Assembly (NCBI RefSeq): GCF_013408655.1
Contig: NZ_JACCBP010000001.1
Coordinates: forward strand, 1,178,001-1,242,000
Direction of reading: 5' to 3'
DNA length: 64,000 bases
From: Pigmentiphaga litoralis
GTDB lineage: Bacteria; Pseudomonadota; Gammaproteobacteria; Burkholderiales; Burkholderiaceae_B
The notes beneath the pieces are model-generated. The model had not been told where the DNA came from. It did not search any database and saw nothing but the letters and a program-made list of their open reading frames with translations. This document shows positions 39,147-47,569 of this stretch, one piece after another. Each line of letters begins with the position of its first letter. Within the stretch, counting starts at the first letter, position 1. Both the position numbers and the translations under genes were made by a program.

Positions 39147-39222
39147 TCCCTGATAGCTCAGTCGGTAGAGCGACGGACTGTTAATCCGCAGGTCCCTGGT
39201 TCGAGTCCAGGTCGGGGAGCCA
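39147..39222 (+). tRNA. tRNA-Asn (GTT), copy 1
   Basis: The 76-base cloverleaf includes an encoded CCA. The acceptor stem pairs TCCCTGA with TCGGGGA (one G-T). The D arm has AGCTCAGTCGGTAGAGC, the anticodon loop CTGTTAA gives anticodon GTT for asparagine, and the T arm contains GGTTCGAGTCC. It is identical to the copy at 52370-52445. Confidence 0.97.
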
Positions 39223-39233
39223 GAATAAAGAGA

Positions 39234-39270
39234 ACCGGGTGTCACCTTAGGGTGATGCCCGGTTTTTTTG
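39234..39270 (+). terminator. Intrinsic terminator after tRNA-Asn copy 1
   Basis: ACCGGGTGTCACC and GGTGATGCCCGGT form a 13-base stem (two wobble pairs) with a four-base loop, followed by seven Ts. Confidence 0.93.
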
Positions 39271-39275
39271 TTTTT

Positions 39276-39380
39276 GGCCGTGGGAATTGGGCCGTGGGAA
39301 TTGTGGCCATGGGGATTGTGGCCGCGGGAATTGGGCCGTGGGAATTGCCGCCTTGGAACTGTATTCGGCCGTGGGAATTG
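39276..39380. repeat. 14/15-base tandem repeat after the tRNA-Asn terminator, about seven units
   Basis: GGCCGTGGGAATTG recurs at 39276, 39290, 39334 and 39367 exactly. Variants GGCCATGGGGATTG (39305), GGCCGCGGGAATTG (39320) and CCGCCTTGGAACTG (39348) lie between, some separated by a single T. It occupies the first part of the 407-base gap before the DUF3597 gene; the rest (39381-39629) shows only a looser echo of similar words and no gene. Confidence 0.92.
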
Positions 39381-39629
39381 TTTCCGGCGTCGGGTTTGTT
39401 CGTGCCGTCGAAGATGGTCCTGGCATTGACGATGTTCCTGGTGTCGATATTCTTCCGACGCCTGTAACGTTTCTGGCGTCTGTACGCTAGGCTTTCCATC
39501 CGTAATACATCCACACACCCATCCGCTTGCCCTTGCCCTACTGTTTCGGTGAACGCAGGTCGACTCGCATCCACCAAGTTGGCGATCGACGTTTCCCGAA
39601 TCATTCCACCTAGAACACAGAGGCAAGCC

Positions 39630-40046
39630 ATGGGTATTCTGAGCAACATCTTCAGCAAGATTTTTCCTTCGTCGCACGCAGCTGACAATCCAGCCGACGG
39701 CGCCGCCCCGGCAGGCACCCCGCCCGTAGGTTCGGCGCCGGTGGGCTCGCCCGCACCGGGCACCGCAGCCGCCCCGGCCGCCATGTCGCAAGTGGACGTG
39801 GAATCCATTCTGGACGGCAAGGCGCAACAGGCAGGTGAAAAGCTGAACTGGCGCACGTCGATCGTCGATCTGCTCAAACTCCTGCAACTGGACAGCAGCC
39901 TGCAATCGCGCAAGGAACTGGCCCAGGAACTGCACTATTCCGGCGACACGTCGGATTCGGCCGCCATGAATATCTGGCTGCACAAGCAGGTCATGAACAA
40001 GCTTGCCGCCAATGGCGGCAAGGTCCCGGCTGACCTGATGGATTAA
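39630..40046 (+). CDS. DUF3597 domain protein
   Basis: This 138-residue protein starts MGILSNIFSKIFPSSH, then has a Pro/Ala/Gly-rich linker (about 18-50) and the DUF3597 domain (about 52-138), seen as VDVESILDGKAQQAGEKLNW, SIVDLLKLLQLDSSL and the ending MNKLAANGGKVPADLMD. The family resembles phage-derived or periplasmic small proteins and has no known function. The ATG at 39630 follows AGAGGCAAGCC, a fair ribosome site. It is monocistronic, with its own terminator. Confidence 0.85.
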   Translation: MGILSNIFSKIFPSSHAADNPADGAAPAGTPPVGSAPVGSPAPGTAAAPAAMSQVDVESILDGKAQQAGEKLNWRTSIVDLLKLLQLDSSLQSRKELAQELHYSGDTSDSAAMNIWLHKQVMNKLAANGGKVPADLMD

Positions 40047-40108
40047 TGCGGTCCCTGCCCCGCCGGCCTGCCCGTCAGGTCCGGGGTAAACTGCAGGCAG
40101 TACACGAA

Positions 40109-40138
40109 ACAGGAGCTCCAACGGGCTCCTGTTTTTTT
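40109..40138 (+). terminator. Intrinsic terminator after the DUF3597 gene
   Basis: ACAGGAGC and GCTCCTGT form an 8-base stem with an 8-base loop, followed by seven Ts. Confidence 0.92.
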
Positions 40139-40271
40139 ATTTTGGCGACCCGATTCCCCTGGCGCCATGCGGGTCCGCGGGTCAGCCCCAAGGCGACCGG
40201 CATGCCACTCCGGTTATCATCCTTGCCTGCGACCGCCCCGGCGGCCACTTTTTCCATTACCAGACTTCTTC

Positions 40272-40793
40272 ATGCCTCATCTCAAACAAAGCGCCTACTC
40301 CACCGAAGAACTGTTGAGCTGCAGCCGCGGCGAGTTGTTCGGCCCGGGCAATGCGCAACTGCCCGCCGGCAACATGCTGATGATCGACCGCATCGTCCAC
40401 ATCTCGGACCAGGGCGGCAAGCACGGCAAGGGCGAGATCGTCGCCGAGCTCGATATCACGCCTGACCTCTGGTTCTTTGCCTGCCACTTCGAAGGCGACC
40501 CCGTCATGCCGGGCTGCCTGGGCCTGGATGCGATGTGGCAGCTGCTGGGCTTCTACCTGGGCTGGCAAGGCAATCCCGGGCGCGGCCGCGCGCTGGGATC
40601 CGGTGAAGTGAAGTTCGTTGGCCAGGTGCTGCCGACCGCCAAGAAAGTCACGTACCGGATCGACATCAAGCGCACGATCAACCGTTCGCTGGTACTGGGC
40701 ATTGCCGACGGGTCGATGAGCGTGGATGGCCGCGAGATCTACACGGCCGAAGGCCTGCGCGTCGGCCTGTTCACGTCGACCGAAAGCTTCTGA
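40272..40793 (+). CDS. fabA: 3-hydroxydecanoyl-ACP dehydratase/isomerase FabA
   Basis: This 173-residue enzyme introduces the cis double bond of unsaturated fatty acids. The catalytic His lies in [14 protein letters not shown] (about 72) and the catalytic Asp in [10 protein letters not shown] (about 86), both typical of FabA rather than FabZ. The length matches E. coli FabA (172). The usual partner fabB is not adjacent: the next gene is a DUF2946 protein. The start follows a T-rich stretch without a strong ribosome site. Confidence 0.96.
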   Translation: MPHLKQSAYSTEELLSCSRGELFGPGNAQLPAGNMLMIDRIVHISDQGGKHGKGEIVAELDITPDLWFFACHFEGDPVMPGCLGLDAMWQLLGFYLGWQGNPGRGRALGSGEVKFVGQVLPTAKKVTYRIDIKRTINRSLVLGIADGSMSVDGREIYTAEGLRVGLFTSTESF

Positions 40794-40833
40794 TTCCGGC
40801 AGCGGCCCGGAAACCAGCATCCCGCAGATCGCC

Positions 40834-41229
40834 TTGACGACCCTCCCGTCCGTTCGTCGCGTGGCCTGGCTGGCACTGCTTGCCGCGCTGATGCACGTGC
40901 TGCTGCCGGCCGCGCATGCGATGTCAGGGGGTGGTCTGACGCAAGGCCAGGCAGCGGGAACCACGATTCCGGCCGCATTTTGCCTGTCGCCCGGATCGCC
41001 GCTGGAAAGCCTGCTGCAAGACGCGCCTGCACCGTCGCACGACACCACCGCGGCAATGTGCCCGCTCTGTATCGCGGGGGCCATGGCCGCCGTGCTGCCC
41101 CCAGCACCGGAGCTTGCGGCGACCGCCCGCACGTTGTCCTACCTGCTTGCGCAACGGGCTGTCGACGTACCGGCGCCCGGCGTGGTCCTGCTGTCCTTCC
41201 TGTCCAGAGGCCCGCCAGCCCAGGGGTAA
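40834..41229 (+). CDS. DUF2946 family protein, copper-associated
   Basis: This protein has about 131 residues. An N-terminal hydrophobic segment (WLALLAALMHVLLPAAHAM) acts as signal or anchor, and the DUF2946 pattern follows with a CPLC motif (AAMCPLCIAGAMAAVLPP) in a second hydrophobic stretch. DUF2946 genes commonly stand next to copper chaperones, and PCuAC follows here after 84 bases. No ATG is well placed after the fabA stop; TTG at 40834 or GTG at 40861 are the likely starts, so the N-terminus is uncertain. Confidence 0.7.
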   Translation: MTTLPSVRRVAWLALLAALMHVLLPAAHAMSGGGLTQGQAAGTTIPAAFCLSPGSPLESLLQDAPAPSHDTTAAMCPLCIAGAMAAVLPPAPELAATARTLSYLLAQRAVDVPAPGVVLLSFLSRGPPAQG

Positions 41230-41313
41230 GCGACTCGCTACGAGTCTTCCACGACCTTTGCGCTGCCACGCAGGCTTGACCGCCTGCCCGCTCTCGACAC
41301 ATCCAGGATCATC

Positions 41314-41802
41314 ATGACGCTGCGTACCTTTACCCTGACCGCCCTGCTTCTGGGCACCCTGACCACCTCCGCCTTCGCCCACGGCTACAAGGCTGGCGAG
41401 ATCGACATCGGCCATCCCTGGGCCCGCGCGACCGTGCCCGGCCAGCCGGCTGGCGGCGGCTTCCTGAAGCTGGACAACCACGGCAAGGACGACAAGCTGC
41501 TGGCTGTGCGGTCCGACGTGTCGGCCACGGCCGAAATCCACACCATGGAAACGACAGACAACATCATGCGCATGCGGCAGGTCGACGGCGTGGCCGTGCC
41601 GGCGGGCAAGACAGTGGAATTTGCACCGGGCGGCTATCACATCATGTTCATGCAGCTGAAGGCCCCCCTGAAACAGGGCAGCTCCTTTCCGGCCACGCTG
41701 GTCTTTGAAAAGGCGGGCGAAGTGAAGGTCGATTTCAAGGTGGAGGCCATCAACTTCAATACCCAGGGCAAAGCAGCAGCCGGGGGTCACCAGCACCACT
41801 GA
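41314..41802 (+). CDS. Periplasmic copper chaperone PCu(A)C
   Basis: This 162-residue protein has a Sec signal (residues 1-21, ending SAFA). The PCuAC copper site is seen as HTMETTDNIMRMRQ followed by the HIMFMQLK segment, matching H-M-x10-M and H-x-M. A His-rich tail (GGHQHH) adds metal affinity. PCuAC delivers Cu(I) to the CuA site of cytochrome c oxidase together with Sco proteins; a Sco gene lies 3 kb downstream. It has its own terminator. Confidence 0.93.
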   Translation: MTLRTFTLTALLLGTLTTSAFAHGYKAGEIDIGHPWARATVPGQPAGGGFLKLDNHGKDDKLLAVRSDVSATAEIHTMETTDNIMRMRQVDGVAVPAGKTVEFAPGGYHIMFMQLKAPLKQGSSFPATLVFEKAGEVKVDFKVEAINFNTQGKAAAGGHQHH

Positions 41803-41830
41803 ACGGCAGGTATTTTGTAACGCCCGAACC

Positions 41831-41868
41831 CGGCGAAACCCAGCAACCACGCGGGTTTCGCCGTTTTT
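41831..41868 (+). terminator. Intrinsic terminator after the PCuAC gene
   Basis: CGGCGAAACCC and GGGTTTCGCCG form a perfect 11-base stem with an 11-base loop, followed by five Ts. Confidence 0.94.
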
Positions 41869-41960
41869 ACGTGCGAGTGTTGGAAAGGTGCAAGGTTTTC
41901 GTCAGTCGCGTGTGCAACAATCGCGGCGACAGTCAGATTCCCTGTTCTTCGAGAGTTACG

Positions 41961-43010
41961 TTGATACGCCTGCACCTTGCCCGTTTTGCCCTGCTCGGCA
42001 GTGTCGCCTTCGCGCTGAACGCGTTTGCCGCCGCCCCTGCCGCCGTCCCTGCTCCTGCCGCTGCCGCGGCGACCAAGCCCGCTCCCACCGCCCCCATCAT
42101 TGTCCTGAATTCGCTGGATGCGAACCTGAGCCTGATCGACCCGGTCACCTATCAGGAAACCGGGCGCATCCCGACAGGCAAGGAACCGCATCACCTGTAC
42201 CTGACGCCCGACGAAAAGTCGGTGATCGTTGCCAATGCGTCGAGCGATTCGCTGACGCTGGTCGACCCGCGCACGGGCAAGTTCCAGCGCACCATTACCG
42301 GCATCGTCGACCCGTATCACCTGCGCTTTTCGCCGGACATGAAGTGGTTCATTACCGCCGCGAACCGCCTGGACCATATCGACATTTACCGGTGGCAGCC
42401 GCTGCCGACGGGCGGCTTCGATCTGAAGCTGGCCAAGCGCGTGCCGGCCGGCAAGACACCCAGCCACATCAACACCGACAGCAAAAGCACGACGGCGTAT
42501 GTGTCCCTGCAGGATAGCGACCAGATGATCGCGATCGACCTGGCTACGCAGACGCCCAAGTGGACGATCCCGGTGGGCAAGATGCCCGCCGACCTGTTCG
42601 TGTCCCCCGATGACAAGTTCCTGTTCCTGGCCCTGACCGGTGACAGCTTTGTCGAGGTCTATGACCTGACCGTGTCGCCCGCCAAGCTCGTCAAGAAGAT
42701 CCAGACGGCCGCCGGCGCGCATGCGTTCCGGGCGCAGGGCGACAAGCGTCACGTGTTCGTCAGCAATCGCGTGGCCAACAGCATCAGCCGCATCGACATG
42801 CAGACGCAGACGGTGGTCGACACCTTCCATGCCCCGGGTGGCCCGGATTGCATGGACGTGCTGGCCGACGGCAAGACGCTGCTGGTGACATCGCGCTGGG
42901 CCAAGAAATTGACCGTGATCGACCTGGACACCAAGAAAGTGGTGCGCCAGGTGAACGTGGGCCGTTCGCCGCACGGCGTCTGGACGCTGGATCATGTTCC
43001 GCTCCGTTAG
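41961..43010 (+). CDS. Secreted YVTN/YncE-like beta-propeller protein
   Basis: This roughly 349-residue protein has a signal peptide (LARFALLGSVAFALNAFA) and an Ala/Pro-rich spacer, then repeated 40-45-residue propeller blades: LNSLDANLSLIDPVTYQE, VIVANASSDSLTLVDPRTGK, FVSNRVANSISRIDMQTQ and LLVTSRWAKKLTVIDLDTKK. The family includes YncE and cytochrome cd1-like propellers; function here is unknown. TTG at 41961 after GAGAGTTACG is the best start because it begins just before the signal peptide. Its end overlaps the deacetylase gene by 17 bases. Confidence 0.85.
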   Translation: MIRLHLARFALLGSVAFALNAFAAAPAAVPAPAAAAATKPAPTAPIIVLNSLDANLSLIDPVTYQETGRIPTGKEPHHLYLTPDEKSVIVANASSDSLTLVDPRTGKFQRTITGIVDPYHLRFSPDMKWFITAANRLDHIDIYRWQPLPTGGFDLKLAKRVPAGKTPSHINTDSKSTTAYVSLQDSDQMIAIDLATQTPKWTIPVGKMPADLFVSPDDKFLFLALTGDSFVEVYDLTVSPAKLVKKIQTAAGAHAFRAQGDKRHVFVSNRVANSISRIDMQTQTVVDTFHAPGGPDCMDVLADGKTLLVTSRWAKKLTVIDLDTKKVVRQVNVGRSPHGVWTLDHVPLR

Positions 43011-43782
43011 ACGGGTCAGTCTGGCCCTGGCCGCGACGGGCCTGGTCGCCAGCACGGCGTTTGCGGCCGACTGCGACAAGCCCGTCTACCTGACCTTCGA
43101 CACCGGGCACATGGGCGTCGCGCCCCTGATCGCCGACGTGCTGAAGCGCAACGACGTGAAAGTGACGTTCTTTCTGGCGAACGAACGCACCCAGACCGAG
43201 GGCGGCAGCCTGGATGACCAGTGGGCGCCGTGGTGGAAGGCGCGCGCGGCCGAAGGCCACCTGTTCGGGTCGCACACCTACGACCACGTGTACTGGCTGG
43301 CCGACCAGGCCGGCGGCACCTTTCGCATGAAGCCGAGCGCCGGCCCGAATGCCGGGCAGACCCGCCAGTGGACATCGGCGGAATATTGCGCCGAGCTGGA
43401 CAAGGTCGCGACGCGCTTCAAGGCGATGACCGGCCAGAAACTGAGTCCGCTGTTCCGTGCGCCGGGTGGCAAGCAGTCGCCCGCGCTGCTGGCGGCGGCC
43501 AAAAGCTGCGGCTACAGCCATGTCGGCTGGGCCGAAGCGGGCTTTCTCGGAGACGAGTTGCCCAGCAAGGCCTATCCGAACAAAGCCCTGCTGGACCGCG
43601 CGCTGCAGCGCATCCGGCCGGGCGATATCCTGTTGGCGCACCTGGGCATCTGGTCGCGTCAGGACCCCTGGGCACCTGCTGTGCTCGAGCCCCTGATTGT
43701 CGGCCTGAAGAACAAGGGCTTCTGTTTTGCCACGCTGAAAACCCATCCCGCCTATCGGGAGTGGCTCAAGACAAACGGTTGA
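42994..43782 (+). CDS. Secreted polysaccharide deacetylase-family protein with altered metal motif
   Basis: This 262-residue protein has a Sec signal (1-24, ending STAFA) and a NodB-homology domain. Motif 1 reads TFDTGHMG where the family has TFDDG: the metal-binding second Asp is Thr. Motif 2 SHTYDH keeps the two His ligands, and motif 3 LFRAPGG keeps Arg-x-Pro-Gly. The HLGIWSRQDPW region corresponds to motif 5. It may use a different metal geometry or lack activity. It starts inside the propeller gene and ends 2 bases before the desaturase gene, so the three form a coupled operon. Confidence 0.85.
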   Translation: MFRSVRRVSLALAATGLVASTAFAADCDKPVYLTFDTGHMGVAPLIADVLKRNDVKVTFFLANERTQTEGGSLDDQWAPWWKARAAEGHLFGSHTYDHVYWLADQAGGTFRMKPSAGPNAGQTRQWTSAEYCAELDKVATRFKAMTGQKLSPLFRAPGGKQSPALLAAAKSCGYSHVGWAEAGFLGDELPSKAYPNKALLDRALQRIRPGDILLAHLGIWSRQDPWAPAVLEPLIVGLKNKGFCFATLKTHPAYREWLKTNG

Positions 43783-43784
43783 CG

Positions 43785-44744
43785 ATGGACACGATCACTG
43801 ACCTTTTTTCCGCCGCCCAGCAATGGCTGTTCGAAGCGGCCATCCAGCCCCTGCTGTTTGCCATGGGCATGGGCAATCTTGTCGAAGACGCCTTTGACGC
43901 CACGATGTGGCTGCTGGTGGGCGTGATCCAGATCGTGGTGCTGATCGCGGTGATCGCACCCATGCAGCGCTGGAAGCCCGTGGAACAGGTGACCGACCAC
44001 CGCGGCATCCGTCTCGACATGATCTACACGGTCATCCACCGGCTGGGCATCTTCCGCGTTGCCCTGTTCTTTGCTATCGACCCGTTGTGGAATGCGATGT
44101 TCGGCAGCCTGCACGTCATGGGGCTGTCGTCATTCCAGCTGGATCAACTGTGGCCCGGCGTGACCGATGGCCCGATCGCCAGCCTGCTGCTGTACCTGTT
44201 GCTGTTCGATCTGCTGGGCTATCTGTTCCACCGCGCGGTGCACAGCTACCGGTGGCTGTGGGCGCTGCATTCGGTGCACCACAGCCAGCGCCAGATGACG
44301 ATGTGGAGCGATGACCGCAACCATCTGCTCGAAGACCTGCTGCACGACACGATGCTGGTGATTGCCTCGCAACTGATTGGCGTGGCGCCCGGCCAGTTCG
44401 TGGCGATCGTTGCGATCAGCAACCTGATCGAAAGCTTTTCGCATGCCAATGTGCGCGTGAGCTTTGGCCGCATCGGCGAAAAGCTGATCGTGGGGCCACG
44501 TTTTCACCGTCTGCATCACGCCATCGGGCTGGGCCACGAATCGCGCGGCCGCCGCCTGGGCGGGCATAACTTCGCGGTGCTGTTCCCGATCTGGGACATT
44601 CTGTTTGGCACGGCGCACTTTGGTGGCAACTACGAAGCCACCGGCATTCGCGACCAGCTGCCGGAAGAAGGCGGCCGCGAGTACGGCCAGGGATTCTTTG
44701 CCCAGCAGTGGCTGGGGCTGAAACGGATGGTGGGACGGGGCTGA
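43785..44744 (+). CDS. Sterol desaturase/fatty acid hydroxylase superfamily protein
   Basis: This 319-residue membrane enzyme has hydrophobic helices near 38-58, 75-100, 125-145 and 190-210. The eight-His di-iron signature is present: HRAVH, HSVHHSQR (about 165), and the later RFHRLHHAIGLGHE (about 240). Members hydroxylate or desaturate lipids using O2. It ends the propeller-deacetylase operon. Between it and the convergent Sco gene (44745-44837) is a GC-rich hairpin at 44763-44800 without a T-run. Confidence 0.9.
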   Translation: MDTITDLFSAAQQWLFEAAIQPLLFAMGMGNLVEDAFDATMWLLVGVIQIVVLIAVIAPMQRWKPVEQVTDHRGIRLDMIYTVIHRLGIFRVALFFAIDPLWNAMFGSLHVMGLSSFQLDQLWPGVTDGPIASLLLYLLLFDLLGYLFHRAVHSYRWLWALHSVHHSQRQMTMWSDDRNHLLEDLLHDTMLVIASQLIGVAPGQFVAIVAISNLIESFSHANVRVSFGRIGEKLIVGPRFHRLHHAIGLGHESRGRRLGGHNFAVLFPIWDILFGTAHFGGNYEATGIRDQLPEEGGREYGQGFFAQQWLGLKRMVGRG

Positions 44745-44837
44745 GGTACAGGGCTGAGGTATACGGCGGCGGGCCGATGGCTGCCTGCCTGCCCCGCCGT
44801 CGCATGCCTTCAAGGCACCACGTAGAACTCCAACTTT

Positions 44838-45446
44838 TTACGCCGTTTCCATCAGTGTCTTGATGTCCGACGCGCATTCTTGCGCGCTCTGGTCGTGGCG
44901 CAGCGCCAGGCGCAGCTTGCCCTTCTGGTCGAACACGTAGGTCAATGACGTGTGGTCCATGGTGTAGGAGCTGCCCGTGGGCACCTTCTGATAGAACACC
45001 TTGAACGCGTCGGCGGTAGCCTTGGTTTCGGCCAGGTCGCCGCGCAGGCCCAGGAAGGTCGGGTCAAAGGCTTCGGTATAGGCCTTCAGAATCTCGGGCG
45101 TATCGCGCTCCGGGTCGATGGTGATGAACACCACCTGCACCTTGTCGGCATCGGCGCCCATGATCCCGCGCATCTCGACCGCGCGCGCCAATGCCGTCGG
45201 ACACACGTCCGGACACTGCGTGAATCCGAAAAACACCATCACGACCTTGTTCGGGAAGTCGGCCAGCGTCCGTTCCTTGCCCGCCGGGTCCTTCAGCTTG
45301 AAGTCGGTGGCAAAGGTGGCCTGCGACAGGTCGATGCCGTGGTATTCGACCTTCTTGGCACATGCGGCCAGCGCGGCCAGCGACGGAAGCAGCGTGGCCG
45401 CCAGAGCGGTGCGCAACACGCGGCGGCGGGTAACGGGTAAAGGCAT
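44838..45446 (-). CDS. SCO1/SenC family copper chaperone lipoprotein
   Basis: This 202-residue thioredoxin-fold protein matures the CuA centre of cytochrome c oxidase. The N-terminus carries Args, a hydrophobic run and a lipobox-like LAAC (about 28). The copper ligands CPDVC (about 80) and the distant His in MDHTSLTYVFD (about 165) are present. The ATG at 45446 gives the signal; the much longer upstream frame is an artefact. It is transcribed toward the desaturase gene and divergently from the ABC importer; the 294 bases between show nothing clear beyond likely promoters. Confidence 0.93.
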   Translation of the reverse strand: MPLPVTRRRVLRTALAATLLPSLAALAACAKKVEYHGIDLSQATFATDFKLKDPAGKERTLADFPNKVVMVFFGFTQCPDVCPTALARAVEMRGIMGADADKVQVVFITIDPERDTPEILKAYTEAFDPTFLGLRGDLAETKATADAFKVFYQKVPTGSSYTMDHTSLTYVFDQKGKLRLALRHDQSAQECASDIKTLMETA

Positions 45447-45740
45447 GACGCTCCTGTGTCTATAGGGTCTGCGGGACGAAAGGTGTGCGTCATAGTAGCA
45501 GCCGGGTGCGCCCCTTTTCCTGGCGCACGCACCGGCATGCCCCAGCATGGACCGCCCCCAGGCACCGCTTTGGACCGCCGTTCCGCGCAAGGGAACGGCT
45601 GCCTGCCTGCTGCGCACCATAGACGTGCGCTTGTCTGCCCAGAAGTGCCTGCTATCACCAGGAACACCCCCAGCCTGCCTGGCACACCGCTTGCAAGATA
45701 CGGGAACGTCGCCGTGACGTGTTCCGACCGAGGATGCAAC

Positions 45741-46697
45741 GTGCCCCACCGCAGAACCTTCATTGCCGCACTTATCGCCACCGCTTGCGCCTCCGTGGCC
45801 TGGGCCGCTCCCGCCGCCGCCGCCGACCAGGTCATACGGGTCGGCACGCTCAAGCTGATCCACGCGATCACCCCCTACTTCTATGAGAAGTTCACGCCCG
45901 CCGGCTACAAGATCGAGGTGGTCCCGTTCGAGACGCCCACCGATGGCAAGAACGCCGTGGTGACCAAGTCCGTGGACTTTGGCGCGTTCGGACTGGCGGC
46001 TGCCACCCTGGGCGGCGCAGCGGGCGAGCCCGTCGTGATCATTGGCGCGCAGTGCAATCGCGGCATGGCGATCGTGGGCCGGGCCGATGCGCCGGCCAAT
46101 TCGGTCAAGACGCTCAAGGGCAAGAAGATCGGGATCCTGCCAGGCTCGACGCAGGAAGTGGTCTTCCTGGATCGATTGAAGCAGGAAGGCATGACGATCA
46201 AGGACGTGCAGTCGGTGCGCCTGTCGTTCAGCGAAATGCCGACGGCCATGGAACGCGGCGACATCGACGCGTACGTGGGCGCGGAACCGGGCCCGTCGAT
46301 CAGCGTGGGCCGCGGCGTCGGCAAGGTGATCGAATTCCCGTACAACACGCCGACCGGGTCGGTGAACATGGTCATGACGACGCATGCGGATACCGTCAAG
46401 GCCAAGCCGGAACTGATCAAGGTCTTTCTGGACATCCACCGCAAGGCCACCGAATACGCGATGTCGAACCGCAGCGCATTCATCGAGATGTCGTCCGCCA
46501 AACTGGGCATTCCGGCCAAGGTCGTGGAAGTGGCCGCGCCCAACGTGGAACTGACCTGGAAGATCGACGACGACTGGACCACGCGCGCCAAGTATTACGG
46601 CGCGCAGATGCTGGACAAAAAGCAGATCCGACAGCTGCCGAACTATGCCACGTTCATTGATACGACCTTTATCCAGCAGGTCGCGGCGACGAAATAA
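45741..46697 (+). CDS. NitT/TauT-type ABC transporter substrate-binding protein
   Basis: This roughly 318-residue periplasmic receptor of the SsuA/TauA/ThiY fold has a signal peptide (RRTFIAALIATACASVAWA) and RVGTLKLIHAITPYFYEKF at the mature start. The GKKIGILPGSTQEVVFLDRL region is typical of the family. It starts at GTG with GAGG nearby. It opens a four-gene operon in which each gene overlaps the next. Sulfonates, nitrate, thiamine precursors and taurine are ligands of relatives; the present ligand is unknown. Confidence 0.88.
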   Translation: MPHRRTFIAALIATACASVAWAAPAAAADQVIRVGTLKLIHAITPYFYEKFTPAGYKIEVVPFETPTDGKNAVVTKSVDFGAFGLAAATLGGAAGEPVVIIGAQCNRGMAIVGRADAPANSVKTLKGKKIGILPGSTQEVVFLDRLKQEGMTIKDVQSVRLSFSEMPTAMERGDIDAYVGAEPGPSISVGRGVGKVIEFPYNTPTGSVNMVMTTHADTVKAKPELIKVFLDIHRKATEYAMSNRSAFIEMSSAKLGIPAKVVEVAAPNVELTWKIDDDWTTRAKYYGAQMLDKKQIRQLPNYATFIDTTFIQQVAATK

Positions 46698-47569
46698 TGG
46701 CCAGCCTTCCGACCCCACCCGCAGGCGCCGCCCTGCCCCTGCCCGACAGCAACGAGGCGGCCGATACCGGCACCCGGCGGACGGCGGCCGGCACGCTGCG
46801 GCGTGTCGTGACGCCGTGGCTGTTGCCGCTGGGCCTGCTGATTGCCTGGGACCTGGCGGTCCGGCTGACGCGCACGCAGTTGATCCCGTTGCCCTATGAC
46901 GTGGCGCGCATGCTGGTCGACTTCACGGTGGGCGGGGTCTACGACGACGCCTTCAGCGAAACGCTGCCGCTGCATGTGTGGAAGTCGGTCACGCGGGTCT
47001 ATGGCGGCTTCTTTGCGGCGGCGCTGGTGGGCATTCCACTGGGCCTGCTGATCGGCCGCATCAAGCTCGTGCGGGACGTGGTCGACCCCACCCTGCAGTT
47101 GCTACGGCCGGTGCCGGTCACGGCCTGGCTGCCCCTGTCGATGATCTTTTTCGGCCTGGGCCCGAACGCCGCGATCTTCCTGGTGTTCCTGGGCGCGTTC
47201 TACCCGATCGTCTTCAACACGACTTTCGGGGTGCGCGCCGTGGACCACCGCCTGTTCGAAGCGTCGGCCATGCTGGGCTGCAGTGGCCCGGCCATGTTCC
47301 GCCAGGTGGTGCTGCCGGCGGCCTTGCCGTCGATCCTGAACGGCCTGCGGCTGGGCCACGGCTTTGCGTGGATCCTGATCGTGGTCGGCGAAATGACTGG
47401 CGTGCCCGAAGGCCTGGGCGCGGTGATCATGGACGGGCGCATGCTGTCGCGAACTGACCTGGTGATTGCCGGCATGATCGTGATCGGCCTGGCCGGCTTC
47501 CTGACCGACCGTGTGCTGGTGATGGTGAACAACCGATTGCTCAAATGGAGTCCGCAACATCATGTCTGA
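46697..47569 (+). CDS. ABC transporter permease (NitT/TauT family)
   Basis: This 290-residue inner-membrane protein has six predicted helices (first near 35-55) and the binding-protein-dependent EAA loop seen as RLFEASAMLGCSGPAMFRQVVLPAALPSI, of which the central EASAMLGCSG segment contacts the ATPase. The stop of the receptor gene and its ATG overlap as TAATG. A hydrophilic 30-residue N-terminus precedes helix 1. Confidence 0.93.
   Translation: MASLPTPPAGAALPLPDSNEAADTGTRRTAAGTLRRVVTPWLLPLGLLIAWDLAVRLTRTQLIPLPYDVARMLVDFTVGGVYDDAFSETLPLHVWKSVTRVYGGFFAAALVGIPLGLLIGRIKLVRDVVDPTLQLLRPVPVTAWLPLSMIFFGLGPNAAIFLVFLGAFYPIVFNTTFGVRAVDHRLFEASAMLGCSGPAMFRQVVLPAALPSILNGLRLGHGFAWILIVVGEMTGVPEGLGAVIMDGRMLSRTDLVIAGMIVIGLAGFLTDRVLVMVNNRLLKWSPQHHV

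Noticed and set aside
39276..39380. CRISPR array
   Set aside because: Units of 14-15 bases lie head to tail with no unique spacers, and no cas genes are present.
43221..44744. A longer, 507-residue form of the sterol desaturase
   Set aside because: The extra N-terminal part is the deacetylase gene read out of frame; the ATG at 43785 directly after the deacetylase stop is the proper start.
44763..44800. Bidirectional terminator between the desaturase and sco genes
   Set aside because: The GC-rich hairpin is plausible but has a long loop, a bulge and no T-run on either side.
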